64,000 nucleotides of DNA from Rhizobium pisi (GCF_003938655.1 NZ_RJJT01000028.1:16247-80246), one strand, 5' to 3'. Shown: positions 32,378 to 40,908, numbered from the stretch's first letter. Program-made: numbers and translations. The notes: a model not told the origin generated them from the letters alone.

Positions 32378-33658
32378 ATGACATCCGTCAGGGTCAATGA
32401 GCTGATATCGGTGGCGGGGCAGCCCGATGCCGCCGACTTTGCCGATTTTGCGGCGCGCGGCTTTGCCGGCGTCATCAATGCCCGGCCGGATGGCGAGGAG
32501 CCCGGTCAGCCCGGCAATGCGGCGGAAAAGGCGGCAGCGGTCGCCGCCGGGCTTTCCTACGGTTTCGTGCCGGTGAAGGGGCCCGAGATTACCGAGGCCG
32601 ATATCCGTGCCTTCCAGGCGGCGATGGCCACGGCCAAGGGGCCGGTGCTTGCCCATTGCAAGGGCGGCACGCGGGCGCTGACGCTCTATGCGCTGGGCGA
32701 GGTGCTCGACGGGCGGATGCGATCGGCCGATATCGAGGCTTTCGGCCAAAGCCACGGCTTCGATCTTGCCGGCGCGCGGCGCTTTCTGGAGAAGCGGGCA
32801 GGGCAGTCGCCTGATGTGATGGCCTTCTTCCATCCCGCCACATCGAGCGTGCAATATGTCGTGGCCGACCCGGCGACGAAACGCTGCGCCATCATCGACC
32901 CGGTGCTCGATTTCGACGAGACCTCGGGGGCGACGGCGACGGTCAGCGCCGATGCCATCCTCGCCTTTATCGCGGCCGAGCGGCTGACGCTCGAATGGAT
33001 CCTCGACACCCACCCGCATGCCGATCATTTCTCCGCCGCCCATTACCTGAAAGGCAGGACCGACGCGCCGACGGCGATCGGCGCCCATGTCACCGAGGTG
33101 CAGGCGCTCTGGAAAGAGATCTACAACTGGCCGGCGCTTGCCACCGACGGCTCGCAATGGGACCGGCTGTTTGCCGATGGCGACACGTTCAAGATCGGCG
33201 CGCTTGATGCCCGGGTGATGTTTTCCCCCGGCCATACGCTCGCCTCCGTCACCTACCTGATCGGCGACGCCGCCTTCGTGCACGACACGGTGTTCACCCC
33301 GGATTCCGGTACGGCGCGCACGGATTTCCCCGGCGGCAGCGCCAGCGCCCTCTGGCACTCGATCGAGGCGATCCTGTCGCTGCCCGAGGAAACCCGCCTG
33401 TTTTCCGGCCACGACTACCAGCCCGGCGGGCGCCACCCCCGCTGGGAAAGCACGGTCGCAGTCCAGAAACGCGACAATCCGCATATCGCAGGCAAGGACC
33501 AGGCCGCCTACGTGGCGTTGCGGCAAGCGCGCGACCGGACGCTGGCGAAACCGAAGCTGATGCTGCACGCGCTCCAGGTGAATATCCGCGGCGGGAGGCT
33601 GCCGGAGCCGGAGGAGAATGGCAGGCGGTATCTGAAGATACCGTTGGATGCGCTTTAG
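32378..33658 (+). CDS. blh: Sulfurtransferase (DUF442) - persulfide dioxygenase (ETHE1-like) fusion, Blh type
   Basis: A 426-residue fusion. Residues ~1-110 are a dual-specificity-phosphatase-like sulfurtransferase domain (TIGR01244/DUF442) with the nucleophile loop HCKGGTRA (Cys94). Residues ~140-426 are a metallo-beta-lactamase-fold persulfide dioxygenase: HPHADH (His213, His215, Asp217, His218), SPGHTLASVTYL, VHDTVF and SGHDYQPGG. The Blh protein of Agrobacterium and Xylella detoxifies sulfide through persulfide to sulfite, under the repressor BigR. No BigR gene or efflux gene is adjacent here. It appears intact. Confidence 0.9.
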   Translation: MTSVRVNELISVAGQPDAADFADFAARGFAGVINARPDGEEPGQPGNAAEKAAAVAAGLSYGFVPVKGPEITEADIRAFQAAMATAKGPVLAHCKGGTRALTLYALGEVLDGRMRSADIEAFGQSHGFDLAGARRFLEKRAGQSPDVMAFFHPATSSVQYVVADPATKRCAIIDPVLDFDETSGATATVSADAILAFIAAERLTLEWILDTHPHADHFSAAHYLKGRTDAPTAIGAHVTEVQALWKEIYNWPALATDGSQWDRLFADGDTFKIGALDARVMFSPGHTLASVTYLIGDAAFVHDTVFTPDSGTARTDFPGGSASALWHSIEAILSLPEETRLFSGHDYQPGGRHPRWESTVAVQKRDNPHIAGKDQAAYVALRQARDRTLAKPKLMLHALQVNIRGGRLPEPEENGRRYLKIPLDAL

Positions 33659-33691
33659 CGGTTTTGCGGCTGTCGCAAAGGCGCCGGTCCG

Positions 33692-34015
33692 TCACTGATA
33701 CCCCATCGAGCGCAGCAACATGTCCATACCGAAGAATCCGGCCAAAGCGACGATGGCGATCATCACGCACAGGACCCATCCGACCGGCGTCAGCGTCTGC
33801 CGCGCGACGTCACGGTACGGATATCGATTGCCGGTCGCCAGGAAATAGATGCCGAAAACCAGGCACAGTCCGATGACGACGGTGGCGCGCGGCATCCAGC
33901 TCACCATATCGGCGCCGAGACTTGCTTCCTGCAGCGGCAGCCAAATCGCCTGCCAGGCGATCACGCCAGCCAAAGCCAAGCAGAAGATGCCGCCGATCCT
34001 GTACCGTGCTTCCAT
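33692..34015 (-). CDS. Small integral membrane protein (TctB-like layout)
   Basis: A 107-residue protein with three hydrophobic helices: ~8-26 (IGGIFCLALAGVIAW), ~43-62 (ATVVIGLCLVFGIYF) and ~78-98 (VGWVLCVMIAIVALAGFFGMD). The start (MEARYRIGGIFCLALAGV) and the overall plan resemble the small tripartite-tricarboxylate transporter subunit TctB, but it is shorter and no TctA or TctC partner is nearby, so this is only a suggestion. Confidence 0.6.
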   Translation of the reverse strand: MEARYRIGGIFCLALAGVIAWQAIWLPLQEASLGADMVSWMPRATVVIGLCLVFGIYFLATGNRYPYRDVARQTLTPVGWVLCVMIAIVALAGFFGMDMLLRSMGYQ

Positions 34016-34163
34016 CGAAATCTCCCCCGTGTTGAGTTCCGCTTGAGCTTATAGGCTGATTTCTACGAGGAAAGGTAGTGGGAGTGCAGAATTGCTCGCG
34101 GGATCAGAAGATTTGCGATCCGGGACGACGCGCTCGGGTTTCCAGCCCGGCGATGAGCCGAGC

Positions 34164-34958
34164 TCAGCCTGAAGGTTCGGGAACGTCGGCATGGCTGTCA
34201 ATTCTCGTGCCGGGATGAACGCGAACACATTCAAGCACCTGGCTATCCATCAGGTCTTGCACCAGGGATTCCGATCCACCGACCAGGGTGAACGTCAGGT
34301 CGTAATCGCTGCAGACGAGCCAGCTACGATCCTCAGGGAACCAATGCGTCGGCGTCAGGCGTACGCCAGGAACGTCATCGGGAAAAGCGGCTGCCTCGTC
34401 GAGTGTCCCTCGAAATACCAGATCTTCCATGTCCTCGGTCGCCAGCAACCAGAAATGAAAAAAGCAGGGACCTGCCGGCGTGTGGCGACGGAGAACAGAT
34501 ATGAGCGCGTCGCGCTCGATCGGAGCCAGAGTTCCTTCGTCAGGGCCGATCAGTCGTTTCGGCCAGCTGCCGCCGCCGAAGTGCCGCGTAAAGGACCATA
34601 CCGATAATGTCGGGGCATAGGGAATGCGAAGGGCACTGCAAAGCGCGCGCCAGCGAAGTGGAATGAGCTGAGAGTCTGGCGTGGGTCCCCCATAAACCAT
34701 GGTCGAGCTGCTGAGGATCGTTGCTTCTAAATCCTGCTGCTCTCCTGAGGTGGGCTGGCTGAAACGCATGGCGTGTTCGTGCCAGGTCAGTTGCATATCC
34801 TCGACCGTCAGATCCTCGTAGAGCGGGTGGAATATTTTCACATAGGCAGGGTAGATCGGCGGGATGAGCCGCGACACCGTACCCAGTGTTTCCGGCGATG
34901 CCTTCGCAATGCCGTGTTTGATCCAATCGATTTCGGAAAGGTCTGTGAAGCGCTGCAT
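34164..34958 (-). CDS. Hypothetical protein, downstream of Phd/VapC
   Basis: A 264-residue soluble protein with many Trp and His residues (RLIPPIYPAYVKIFHPLYED; RHTPAGPCFFHFWLLATED; TPTHWFPEDRSWLVCSDYDL). The last block suggests an enzyme-like or immunity-like fold, but I recognise no family. It starts 3 bp after a small in-frame ORF that itself begins 3 bp after vapC, so the four genes may form one operon. No strong ribosome site is seen, which fits translational reinitiation after the small ORF. Confidence 0.6.
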   Translation of the reverse strand: MQRFTDLSEIDWIKHGIAKASPETLGTVSRLIPPIYPAYVKIFHPLYEDLTVEDMQLTWHEHAMRFSQPTSGEQQDLEATILSSSTMVYGGPTPDSQLIPLRWRALCSALRIPYAPTLSVWSFTRHFGGGSWPKRLIGPDEGTLAPIERDALISVLRRHTPAGPCFFHFWLLATEDMEDLVFRGTLDEAAAFPDDVPGVRLTPTHWFPEDRSWLVCSDYDLTFTLVGGSESLVQDLMDSQVLECVRVHPGTRIDSHADVPEPSG

Positions 34959-34961
34959 GGT

Positions 34962-35081
34962 TTATTGCTTTTCGAGGACAAGATGATCTGACTGGCCCAT
35001 GAGATATCCGCTTGTTGCGATGTCACGGGAGTAGGCTTCGCCGCGATCCGCGTTGCCCCATGTTGCAAAAATCGCGGTCAT
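34962..35081 (-). CDS. Possible 39-residue leader ORF between vapC and the 264-aa gene
   Basis: MTAIFATWGNADRGEAYSRD ... LVLEKQ, 39 codons, ends TAA and is followed after ACC by the ATG of the 264-aa gene in the same frame. It starts 3 bp downstream of the vapC stop. Either a coupled small gene or the lost N-terminal part of the 264-aa protein separated by a stop codon. Confidence 0.4.
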   Translation of the reverse strand: MTAIFATWGNADRGEAYSRDIATSGYLMGQSDHLVLEKQ

Positions 35082-35084
35082 CCC

Positions 35085-35468
35085 TCACAGCGCCCTCTCC
35101 ACATCCGTCACGCCAAAATCATCGCCCACGAACAACAGCCGGCACCCATATTCCTTCGCCACCTCATAAGCGAAACAGTCGCCGAAGTTCAGGCTGGCCG
35201 GATGGGTGCCTTTGCCCCAGTTGTTGTAGGCTTCGGCGATGCGGCGGGCGGAGGCGGGGGTGACGGAGATGATTTCGAAGCCGAGGCCGTCGATCAGCCG
35301 TTCCATCTCCTCGCCGATATTGCGGCGGGCCGCAACGATCAAGGCTTCGGCGACTGTGCCGGCGGAGATCAAGAGGTCGTCTTCGGCTTCGAGGACGGCG
35401 ATCAGGGCGTCGGCTTGCGGCTCGCCGAGCAGGATCGCCATCAGCGCCGAGGTATCGACGGCGATCAT
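35085..35468 (-). CDS. vapC: VapC-type PIN-domain toxin
   Basis: A 127-residue PIN-domain ribonuclease. Acidic catalytic residues are in place: Asp5 (MIAVDTSALM), Glu41 (GTVAEALIVA), Asp97 (SLNFGDCFAYEVA) and Asp116/117 (LFVGDDFGVTD). The subgroup with 'HPASLNFGDCFAYALA' cleaves tRNA or rRNA in characterised members. The start overlaps the antitoxin stop (ATGA). All key residues are present, so it is probably active. Confidence 0.9.
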   Translation of the reverse strand: MIAVDTSALMAILLGEPQADALIAVLEAEDDLLISAGTVAEALIVAARRNIGEEMERLIDGLGFEIISVTPASARRIAEAYNNWGKGTHPASLNFGDCFAYEVAKEYGCRLLFVGDDFGVTDVERAL

Positions 35469-35722
35469 TCGGGCAGGCCGTCATCGCCATAGAGGAAATC
35501 CTGGCTCTGCGCAGCCGCGGGGCCATCGGCAGCCTTGGTCGCGGCGGTCGCCCGCACCACTTCCATGAGCGCCCGGCGCGATTTGCGATCGGGTGCCGGC
35601 TTGACCGGAACCAGCTTCACGGCGGCATGGCCGTGCCGGGTGAGGATGACCTCGTCGCCCGCTTCGGCACGCCGGACCAGCTCGGTCAACTGCCCCTTGG
35701 CATCGGTCACGGATACCCGCAT
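35465..35722 (-). CDS. Phd/YefM-type antitoxin
   Basis: An 85-residue antitoxin. MRVSVTDAKGQLTELVRRAEAGDEVILTRHGHAAVKLVP is the Phd/YefM DNA-binding domain, shown here in full only as start and end positions 1-39. The C-terminal part (RRALMEVVRATAAT, SQDFLYGDDGLPE) carries the toxin-binding tail; 'DFLYDDxGLP' is typical of partners of VapC. Start 35722 fits the family; a longer frame to 35941 has no support. Direct repeats just upstream are likely autoregulatory sites. Confidence 0.87.
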   Translation of the reverse strand: MRVSVTDAKGQLTELVRRAEAGDEVILTRHGHAAVKLVPVKPAPDRKSRRALMEVVRATAATKAADGPAAAQSQDFLYGDDGLPE

Positions 35723-35765
35723 GTCACACTCCAGCTCGGTGGGCTCGGTTCTCCCCGTTAAATTA

Positions 35766-35784
35766 GACCATTCATTGGACCATT
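35766..35784. promoter_or_regulatory. Direct repeats upstream of the Phd antitoxin
   Basis: GACCATT occurs at 35766-35772 and 35778-35784, 12 bp apart, about 45 bp before the antitoxin start (AATGGTC on the transcribed strand). Plausible Phd/VapC operator. Confidence 0.45.
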
Positions 35785-35843
35785 TCAAAGGATATTGTCG
35801 CGGGGAGCCGTTTGCGCGTCTGGGCGCTACAAAAGGTGAGAGC

Positions 35844-36482
35844 TCAGTAGCGCGTCGTCGAAAGATCGGGGAAACGCGGCCCGGCGCCGGGGTCGGCGGG
35901 ATAATCGAGTTCATTGGCCAAGGTGCTGTATTTCTTCTCAATGTCTTGAGCGGCAGTCGACGCTGAGAGCCCGAAATACCGGCGCACGGATGAGCTTCGT
36001 TCGGATGCCAGTTGCGCTGCTGTGTTGAGCCTTTCGATCGTCATCAGTGCATCCATCCACTCGCGGTGCTCCTTGCGGTCCAGTTGGTCCAATTGGGTGA
36101 GCAGCACGCCGCAGATCCGCCGTGCCGTCACGGCAGCATTCATGGCGCCATCAGTCAGCTCGACGCGTTGCGAGAGGATTTCCAGAAGCTCATGAAGCGT
36201 CAGCAGATGCTCCCTAATCCTGACGAAAGCCTGGAAGGACAGGGGCGATCCCATCGAATTCAAAATCCGCTTCGACATTTCGAAATAGGCGACGACCTGA
36301 TCGGTCGCCGAGCAGGCATCACGAACAATCGCCTTTCGCTGCTTCTCTAACAGCTCGCGATCGAATTTCCTTTGGCGTTCTTGCAGCCGATAGCCCGATA
36401 GCGCCACGATGATTGCGATGGAAGACACCACCCCGGAAAACCAGTCGGCCATCGATCCCATATCCACAGTCCCCGTCGCCAT
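35844..36482 (-). CDS. Membrane-anchored hypothetical protein
   Basis: A 212-residue protein with one N-terminal transmembrane helix (~11-30, WFSGVVSSIAIIVALSGY), then a long helical, probably coiled-coil cytoplasmic domain (RLQERQRKFDRELLEKQRKA, LLTHELLEIL-like heptads). The start at 36482 follows AAAGGAG. Such single-helix plus coiled-coil proteins are often phage- or defence-associated, but there is no specific evidence here. It lies upstream of the Phd/VapC operon with its own ribosome site. Confidence 0.65.
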   Translation of the reverse strand: MATGTVDMGSMADWFSGVVSSIAIIVALSGYRLQERQRKFDRELLEKQRKAIVRDACSATDQVVAYFEMSKRILNSMGSPLSFQAFVRIREHLLTLHELLEILSQRVELTDGAMNAAVTARRICGVLLTQLDQLDRKEHREWMDALMTIERLNTAAQLASERSSSVRRYFGLSASTAAQDIEKKYSTLANELDYPADPGAGPRFPDLSTTRY

Positions 36483-36621
36483 GCGCAAACTCCTTTGAAT
36501 TCGTCTGGAAAGCACAGAAGCAGAGATAGCCGCGACAAGTCAAAACCCTTCATGGAGCCAAGAGAGCTTCATCCTTGGCCGCGAGCGGGGTGGGGCAACT
36601 CACGCACATTTTGGGACGGCA

Positions 36622-37044
36622 TTAGAGTTTGAACAGATAAAACTGTATCGAGGCATCTTCGATCGGTGAAAAGCCGCGGTAAAATGTCTTGGCCACGTCG
36701 TTATCATGTTCCGTGGCAAGCCAGGCCTCTTCACATCCCAATTCGCGGCTCCATTCAAAGAGTTCGGTCAACATGGCCGCCGCAATGCCCTGGCGGCGAT
36801 GCGTCGACGCCGATCCCACGTCATCGACATAAAGTTCGGCCGCCTTGTCGATGTGGCAGTGAATGACGCCTGCGCACTGGCCAACCATCAGCCCGTCCAG
36901 CATCGCAGCAACCATCATATGGCCTGGCGAATTGAGGTAGATGGCGAGGCGGGCCGGTTCAACCGGTGCATCGAAGACATCGTCGGCAATGTTGGCGAAC
37001 AGGGCTTCGTCGCCGGGGCGCAGGCGCTTTATGGCAAAGGTCAT
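36622..37044 (-). CDS. GNAT-family N-acetyltransferase
   Basis: A 140-residue acetyltransferase. The acetyl-CoA motif is STHRRQGIAAAMLTELF (~80-96), preceded by a strand AELYVDDVGS, and the C-terminal GNAT strand contains ATEHDNDVAKTFYRGFSP. The layout resembles the aminoglycoside 3-N-acetyltransferase type I group (LYVDDVGVxxxHRRQGIA), but that does not establish a substrate. Monocistronic, convergent or isolated from its neighbours. Confidence 0.85.
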   Translation of the reverse strand: MTFAIKRLRPGDEALFANIADDVFDAPVEPARLAIYLNSPGHMMVAAMLDGLMVGQCAGVIHCHIDKAAELYVDDVGSASTHRRQGIAAAMLTELFEWSRELGCEEAWLATEHDNDVAKTFYRGFSPIEDASIQFYLFKL

Positions 37045-37191
37045 GGAATCCTTTCTTCCTCATCGCGGGGGAAACCAGCTGAGGCTCTTGATGTCACCGG
37101 CAAGGCCGGCTCGGACGCGCCAGCCGACCAGAGGGACCGGCGGCACCGGGCGTTGGAGGCTGCCGCGCCGCCGACCGCGGGATCGACGACG

Positions 37192-37689
37192 TCAGGATCC
37201 TCCCACGCCGAGGGCAACGAGAAGCTCGTCCAGTTGCTCGAACTGCTCGGGCATCCCGCCCTCCGCCCCGGAATTGGCGTCGAACGCTTCCTTCGAGGGA
37301 TAGAGTTCGTGCAGCACCAGCAGCGTCTTGCCGTCTTTTTCCTCAAAGGTCACCGTGGTCACGGCAGCGTCATCACTTTCCTCGTTCGTCCAGACCAGGC
37401 GCGCGTTCGGTATCACGTCGAGATACTTGCCGAAGAATTCCATGGCGCTCGAGGCATCGTGGCCAAACGCAACACGGTAGCCACCTCCGACGCGAACATC
37501 CATGTCGCAGGAAAGCAGGGGCACGCCCATCGACTTCGGCGCCCACCACCGCATGAACAGCTCGGGCTTGGTCCACGCCTCGAACACGATATGTGCCGGG
37601 CCGTTGAAGGTTCGCCTAACGACGAGCTCACGCTCGGACGTCCGTTCCACCGTCGTGGGGTTCTTCATGGGGGTAGGCTTACTCTCCAT
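37192..37689 (-). CDS. SRPBCC (AHSA1-like) protein
   Basis: A 165-residue helix-grip protein. ERELVVRRTFNGPAHIVFEA, then WTKPELFMRWWAPKSMGVPL is the AHSA1 opening with the WW.P motif, and VGGGYRVAFGHD and TTVTFEEKDGKTLLVLHELY follow. It is co-transcribed with the ArsR gene, whose stop it overlaps by 11 bp. The pairing repeats the organisation at 1.4-2.1 kb. Confidence 0.87.
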   Translation of the reverse strand: MESKPTPMKNPTTVERTSERELVVRRTFNGPAHIVFEAWTKPELFMRWWAPKSMGVPLLSCDMDVRVGGGYRVAFGHDASSAMEFFGKYLDVIPNARLVWTNEESDDAAVTTVTFEEKDGKTLLVLHELYPSKEAFDANSGAEGGMPEQFEQLDELLVALGVGGS

Positions 37690-38032
37690 CGTCCTTCTCC
37701 TTCCGTTTCAGTTCCTCGACAATCTTGTCCAATTCGTCGAAGCGTGCGTCCCAGAGCTGACGGTACGCCTCGATCCATGCGGCCTCTTCCTCCAGCCGTC
37801 GCACACCGAGCTTGCAAGTGCGTACGCGCCCGACCTTCTCCGTGGTGACGAGCCCCGCCTGCTCCAGCACGCCGACGTGCTTCTTCATGCCCGTGAGGGT
37901 CATGTGGAACTTCTCGGCAAGGTCCGTGATCGAAGCGTCTGCACGCCCCAGCTGCTCCAGAACGCCACGTCGGGTGGCGTCCGAGAGCGCAGCGAACGAG
38001 GCATCGAGACGGGCTTTAGAATACTGAACCAT
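37679..38032 (-). CDS. ArsR-family HTH regulator
   Basis: A 117-residue winged-helix regulator: MVQYSKARLDASFAALSDATRRGVLEQLG, then SITDLAEKFHMTLTGMKKHV for the recognition helix. No metal-binding cysteines. Forms a two-gene operon with the SRPBCC gene. A perfect palindrome (ACTGAACC-ATTC-GGTTCAGT) overlaps its start codon, leaving no Shine-Dalgarno, so the mRNA may be leaderless and autorepression would act at the start site itself. Confidence 0.9.
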   Translation of the reverse strand: MVQYSKARLDASFAALSDATRRGVLEQLGRADASITDLAEKFHMTLTGMKKHVGVLEQAGLVTTEKVGRVRTCKLGVRRLEEEAAWIEAYRQLWDARFDELDKIVEELKRKEKDDGE

Positions 38033-38042
38033 TCGGTTCAGT
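38023..38042. promoter_or_regulatory. Perfect palindrome overlapping the ArsR start codon
   Basis: ACTGAACC-ATTC-GGTTCAGT, an 8-4-8 perfect inverted repeat; the ATG (38032-38030) lies inside it. A strong candidate for the ArsR autorepression operator. Confidence 0.65.
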
Positions 38043-38099
38043 GTCTAGCACACGGATTGGCGACAGACAAGGGGAGATCGTGGCAGTCAGGCGCGGGTG

Positions 38100-38996
38100 C
38101 TATTTCAGGGGCAAGAACAGTTCCGCGACCGCCTCATGCTCCGCCACCTCCGGGAAGAGGCTCAGCCGCTGGCAGTAGATCGGGAAGTCGCGTGCTTCTT
38201 CGCCGCTCGCCGGAAGCCAGTCGCGATAGAGGTAGAGGGCGGCAGGCTCCAGATTGTCGGTGTGGCCGACGACGCGCAGAACCGCGCAGCGTCCGCCAGG
38301 GATCTCGCCAGTCTTGATCTCGCCGGCTTTGATCTCTTCGCCGTTCGCCTCGATCGGCCGGTCGGTGCCGACACAAAGGTCGACGCTGTAATCGGCAGGC
38401 GAGGCAGGGCGGCGCTCGGAACGCCAGACATTGAAGGTCGGGCTTGTCCTCGGGTGGAGGCCGGCGGCCTGGCGCCAGGCGATGAAACGCTGGATGGTGG
38501 CGCCGAGCGTGGCGGGGTCGCCCCGATGTTCCATGATCGCCACCGGCGTGGCGGGCACGTCGCGTATCGTCACGTCGTCAATGGTAAAAGTCTTCTGCAT
38601 GAGCTTGCTCCTCGCATTGTCCAAAGGCCCGAAGGCCGCAAGCCACGGCTCCCAGTCGGGAGATTTCCGGAACGAGGATGGCGATTGCCCGAACCTTTGC
38701 CGAAAGGCGCGGGCGAAGGCATCGGGTGCGTCGTAACCGGCATCCATCGCTATATCGGTGACGCTTCTGGCATCCCTGTAGGCCAGCCGGTGTGAAGCGC
38801 GCTTCATGCGGGCGAGCTTGACATAGCGATGCACGGAGAGACCGAAGGTCGCCGTGAACTGCCGGTGGAAGTGATATTTCGAGTAGGCTGCGACGCTGCT
38901 CAGCGCGTCCAGGTCCAGATCATCGTCCAGATGCCGGTCTATGTACTCCAGCACCCGCTGCATCCGGGCATGGTAGGCTTGAAGCGCCGCCTTCAT
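38100..38996 (-). CDS. AraC HTH - GyrI-like fusion regulator
   Basis: A 298-residue fusion. Residues ~1-105 hold two AraC helix-turn-helices (LDALSSVAAYSKYHFHRQF; VTDIAMDAGYDAPDAFARAF and RQRFGQSPSSFRKS). Residues ~140-298 are a GyrI-like ligand-binding domain (AIMEHRGDPATL ... GGRCAVLRVVGHTDNLE ... DWLPASGEEARDFPIYCQRL). Members sense amphipathic small molecules, as in Rob/SbmC-like proteins. Within the ligand domain a short repeat EEIKAGEIKTGEI is coded by near-identical 15-bp units. Start 38996 fits the family better than 39032. Confidence 0.88.
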   Translation of the reverse strand: MKAALQAYHARMQRVLEYIDRHLDDDLDLDALSSVAAYSKYHFHRQFTATFGLSVHRYVKLARMKRASHRLAYRDARSVTDIAMDAGYDAPDAFARAFRQRFGQSPSSFRKSPDWEPWLAAFGPLDNARSKLMQKTFTIDDVTIRDVPATPVAIMEHRGDPATLGATIQRFIAWRQAAGLHPRTSPTFNVWRSERRPASPADYSVDLCVGTDRPIEANGEEIKAGEIKTGEIPGGRCAVLRVVGHTDNLEPAALYLYRDWLPASGEEARDFPIYCQRLSLFPEVAEHEAVAELFLPLK

Positions 38997-39132
38997 CGTT
39001 CCGCTCTCCGTGGCCGCACCAACTAAGCGCACCGGGATATCAAGCGCTCGACCGATCTTGCGGTTTTCGCCGGGGATCGTTTACGGGTACGCCCGATTTA
39101 GGGACGAACGGCGAAATGGAGCGTTTTCCCGA

Positions 39133-40908
39133 TCAGAAATCCTGCCAGCTCGCTTCCGCCACGGCGGCCGATCCGTGGGATCTTGTCGGGCGGGGGCGCT
39201 GGGGCTGTGCCGGCCTTGGTGTGGTCGCCTTGATCTCGGGGAGGGCGGAGACGTTCGTCGTGGGGGCGTCGTCGAAGCGGAAGTGGCTGAGCAGCTCGAA
39301 AAGCGCTGCGGCCTCGCGCGCCAGGCTGTGGCTTGCGGCGGTCTGTTCCTCGACCATGGCGGCATTCTTCTGGGTGCTTTGGTCGACGGTATTGACCGCG
39401 CGGTTGACTTCGGCGAGCGCGGTGGACTGTTCGCGCGAGGCTTTGACGATCGCCACGACATTGCCGTTGATATCGTGGACTTGCCTGGCGATTTCCTCGA
39501 GCGCGCTGCCGGTCTTGCTGACCAGCGTCACGCCGGTGGCGACATGTCCGCTGGAGGCGGTGATCAGCGCCTTGATCTCCTTGGCGGCGCTGGCGGAGCG
39601 CTGCGCGAGCTCGCGCACTTCCATGGCGACGACCGCAAAACCCTTGCCGGCCTCTCCGGCGCGCGCCGCCTCGATGCCGGCATTGAGCGCCAGCAGGTTG
39701 GTTTGGAAGGCGATCTCGTCGATGACGCCGATGATGTTGGAAATCTCCCGCGAGGAATTTTCGATCTGGTCCATGGCTTCGATGGCTTCCTTCACCACCT
39801 GGCCCGAATGCTCCGCATGGGCCTTGGTATGGGTCACCAGTTCGCCCGCCTCGCCGGCGCGCTTGCTCGCATCCTTGACGGTGGTGGTGATCTCTTCCAG
39901 CGCTGCGGCCGTCTCCTCCACCGAGGAGGCCTGCTGTTCGGTGCGTTTGGCCAGGTCGTCGGCGGCGCTGCCGATCTCCTTCGATCCCGAGGAAATCGCC
40001 CTGGCATTGTCGGCGACCGTCGCCATGGCGTGCTTCAGTTTGTCGGAGGCGCTGTTGAAATCGGTGCGCAGGCGCTCCAGTGAGGGAATGAAGGGCGAGG
40101 CGATCTTCTGCGAGAGGTCGCCGTTCGACAGGTTCGTCAGGCAGGCGGCGAGCTGTTCAACGTTTTCGACGCGCGGCGTCACGTCGGTTGCGAACTTGAC
40201 GACCTTGAAGACCTTTCCGTTCATGTCGAAGATCGGATTGTAGGAGGCCTGGATGAAGACCTTGCGGCCGCCTTTGCCGATGCGCATGAATTCATCGGCG
40301 GCAAGCCTGCCGGCGGCAAGATTCGGCCAGAATGTCTTGTATTCCTGCGATGCGGCATAGGCCGGTTCGCAAAACATCGAATGGTGCCTGCCCTTGATCT
40401 CGGAAAGGGAGTAGCCGAGCGCGTTCAGGAAGTTCTCGTTGGCGGCGAGGATCTCGCCTTCCGGCGTGAACTCGATGATTGCCTGGGCGCGCGAGAGCGC
40501 GTCGAGCTTGCCCGCGTCTTCGGCCGCGATCAGCTTCTGGCGGGTGATGTCGGTGGCGATCTTGATGACCTTGACCGGCTTGCCGCGTCGGATGACCGGA
40601 TTGTAGGAGGCCTCGATCCACACTTCGTGCCCGCCCTTGCCGATGCGCTTGTACTGCTGCTGATCGTAATTGCCGGCCGCGAGCTTGGCCCAGAAGGCCT
40701 TGTATTCGGGAGAGGATGCGTAAGCCTTTTCGACAAACATGCTGTGGTGCTGGCCGACGATTTCGGAGAGTTCATATCCGAGCGCGCGGCAGAAATTGGC
40801 GTTCGCCGTCAAGATCCTGCCCGTGAGATCGAATTCGATCATGGCCTGGGATTTGGAGAGTGAAGCAAGAACGGCAACGGCATTCGCACCACGATCGAGA
40901 ATATCCAC
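39133..40908 (-). CDS. Cytoplasmic methyl-accepting chemotaxis protein with two PAS domains
   Basis: A 591-residue soluble chemoreceptor. Two PAS domains (~20-120 and ~140-240) are near-duplicates: both contain 'ALGY.LSEI.G.HHSMF' and 'RIGKGG..V.I.ASYNP' with SxEYKxFW. A signalling helical domain (~300-560) has the hairpin tip IDEIAFQTNLLALNAGIEAA and RAGEAGKGFAVVAMEVR. No transmembrane helix is present. The C-terminus ends SWQDF, matching the Trp-x-x-Phe tether that recruits CheR/CheB. It probably signals an internal redox or energy state to CheA. No other che genes lie nearby. Confidence 0.93.
   Translation of the reverse strand: MDILDRGANAVAVLASLSKSQAMIEFDLTGRILTANANFCRALGYELSEIVGQHHSMFVEKAYASSPEYKAFWAKLAAGNYDQQQYKRIGKGGHEVWIEASYNPVIRRGKPVKVIKIATDITRQKLIAAEDAGKLDALSRAQAIIEFTPEGEILAANENFLNALGYSLSEIKGRHHSMFCEPAYAASQEYKTFWPNLAAGRLAADEFMRIGKGGRKVFIQASYNPIFDMNGKVFKVVKFATDVTPRVENVEQLAACLTNLSNGDLSQKIASPFIPSLERLRTDFNSASDKLKHAMATVADNARAISSGSKEIGSAADDLAKRTEQQASSVEETAAALEEITTTVKDASKRAGEAGELVTHTKAHAEHSGQVVKEAIEAMDQIENSSREISNIIGVIDEIAFQTNLLALNAGIEAARAGEAGKGFAVVAMEVRELAQRSASAAKEIKALITASSGHVATGVTLVSKTGSALEEIARQVHDINGNVVAIVKASREQSTALAEVNRAVNTVDQSTQKNAAMVEEQTAASHSLAREAAALFELLSHFRFDDAPTTNVSALPEIKATTPRPAQPQRPRPTRSHGSAAVAEASWQDF

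Noticed and set aside
34838..35068. 76-codon minus-strand frame at the start of the 264-aa gene
   Set aside because: Out of frame with the conserved-looking 264-aa product and with the small coupled ORF; no motif or ribosome site.
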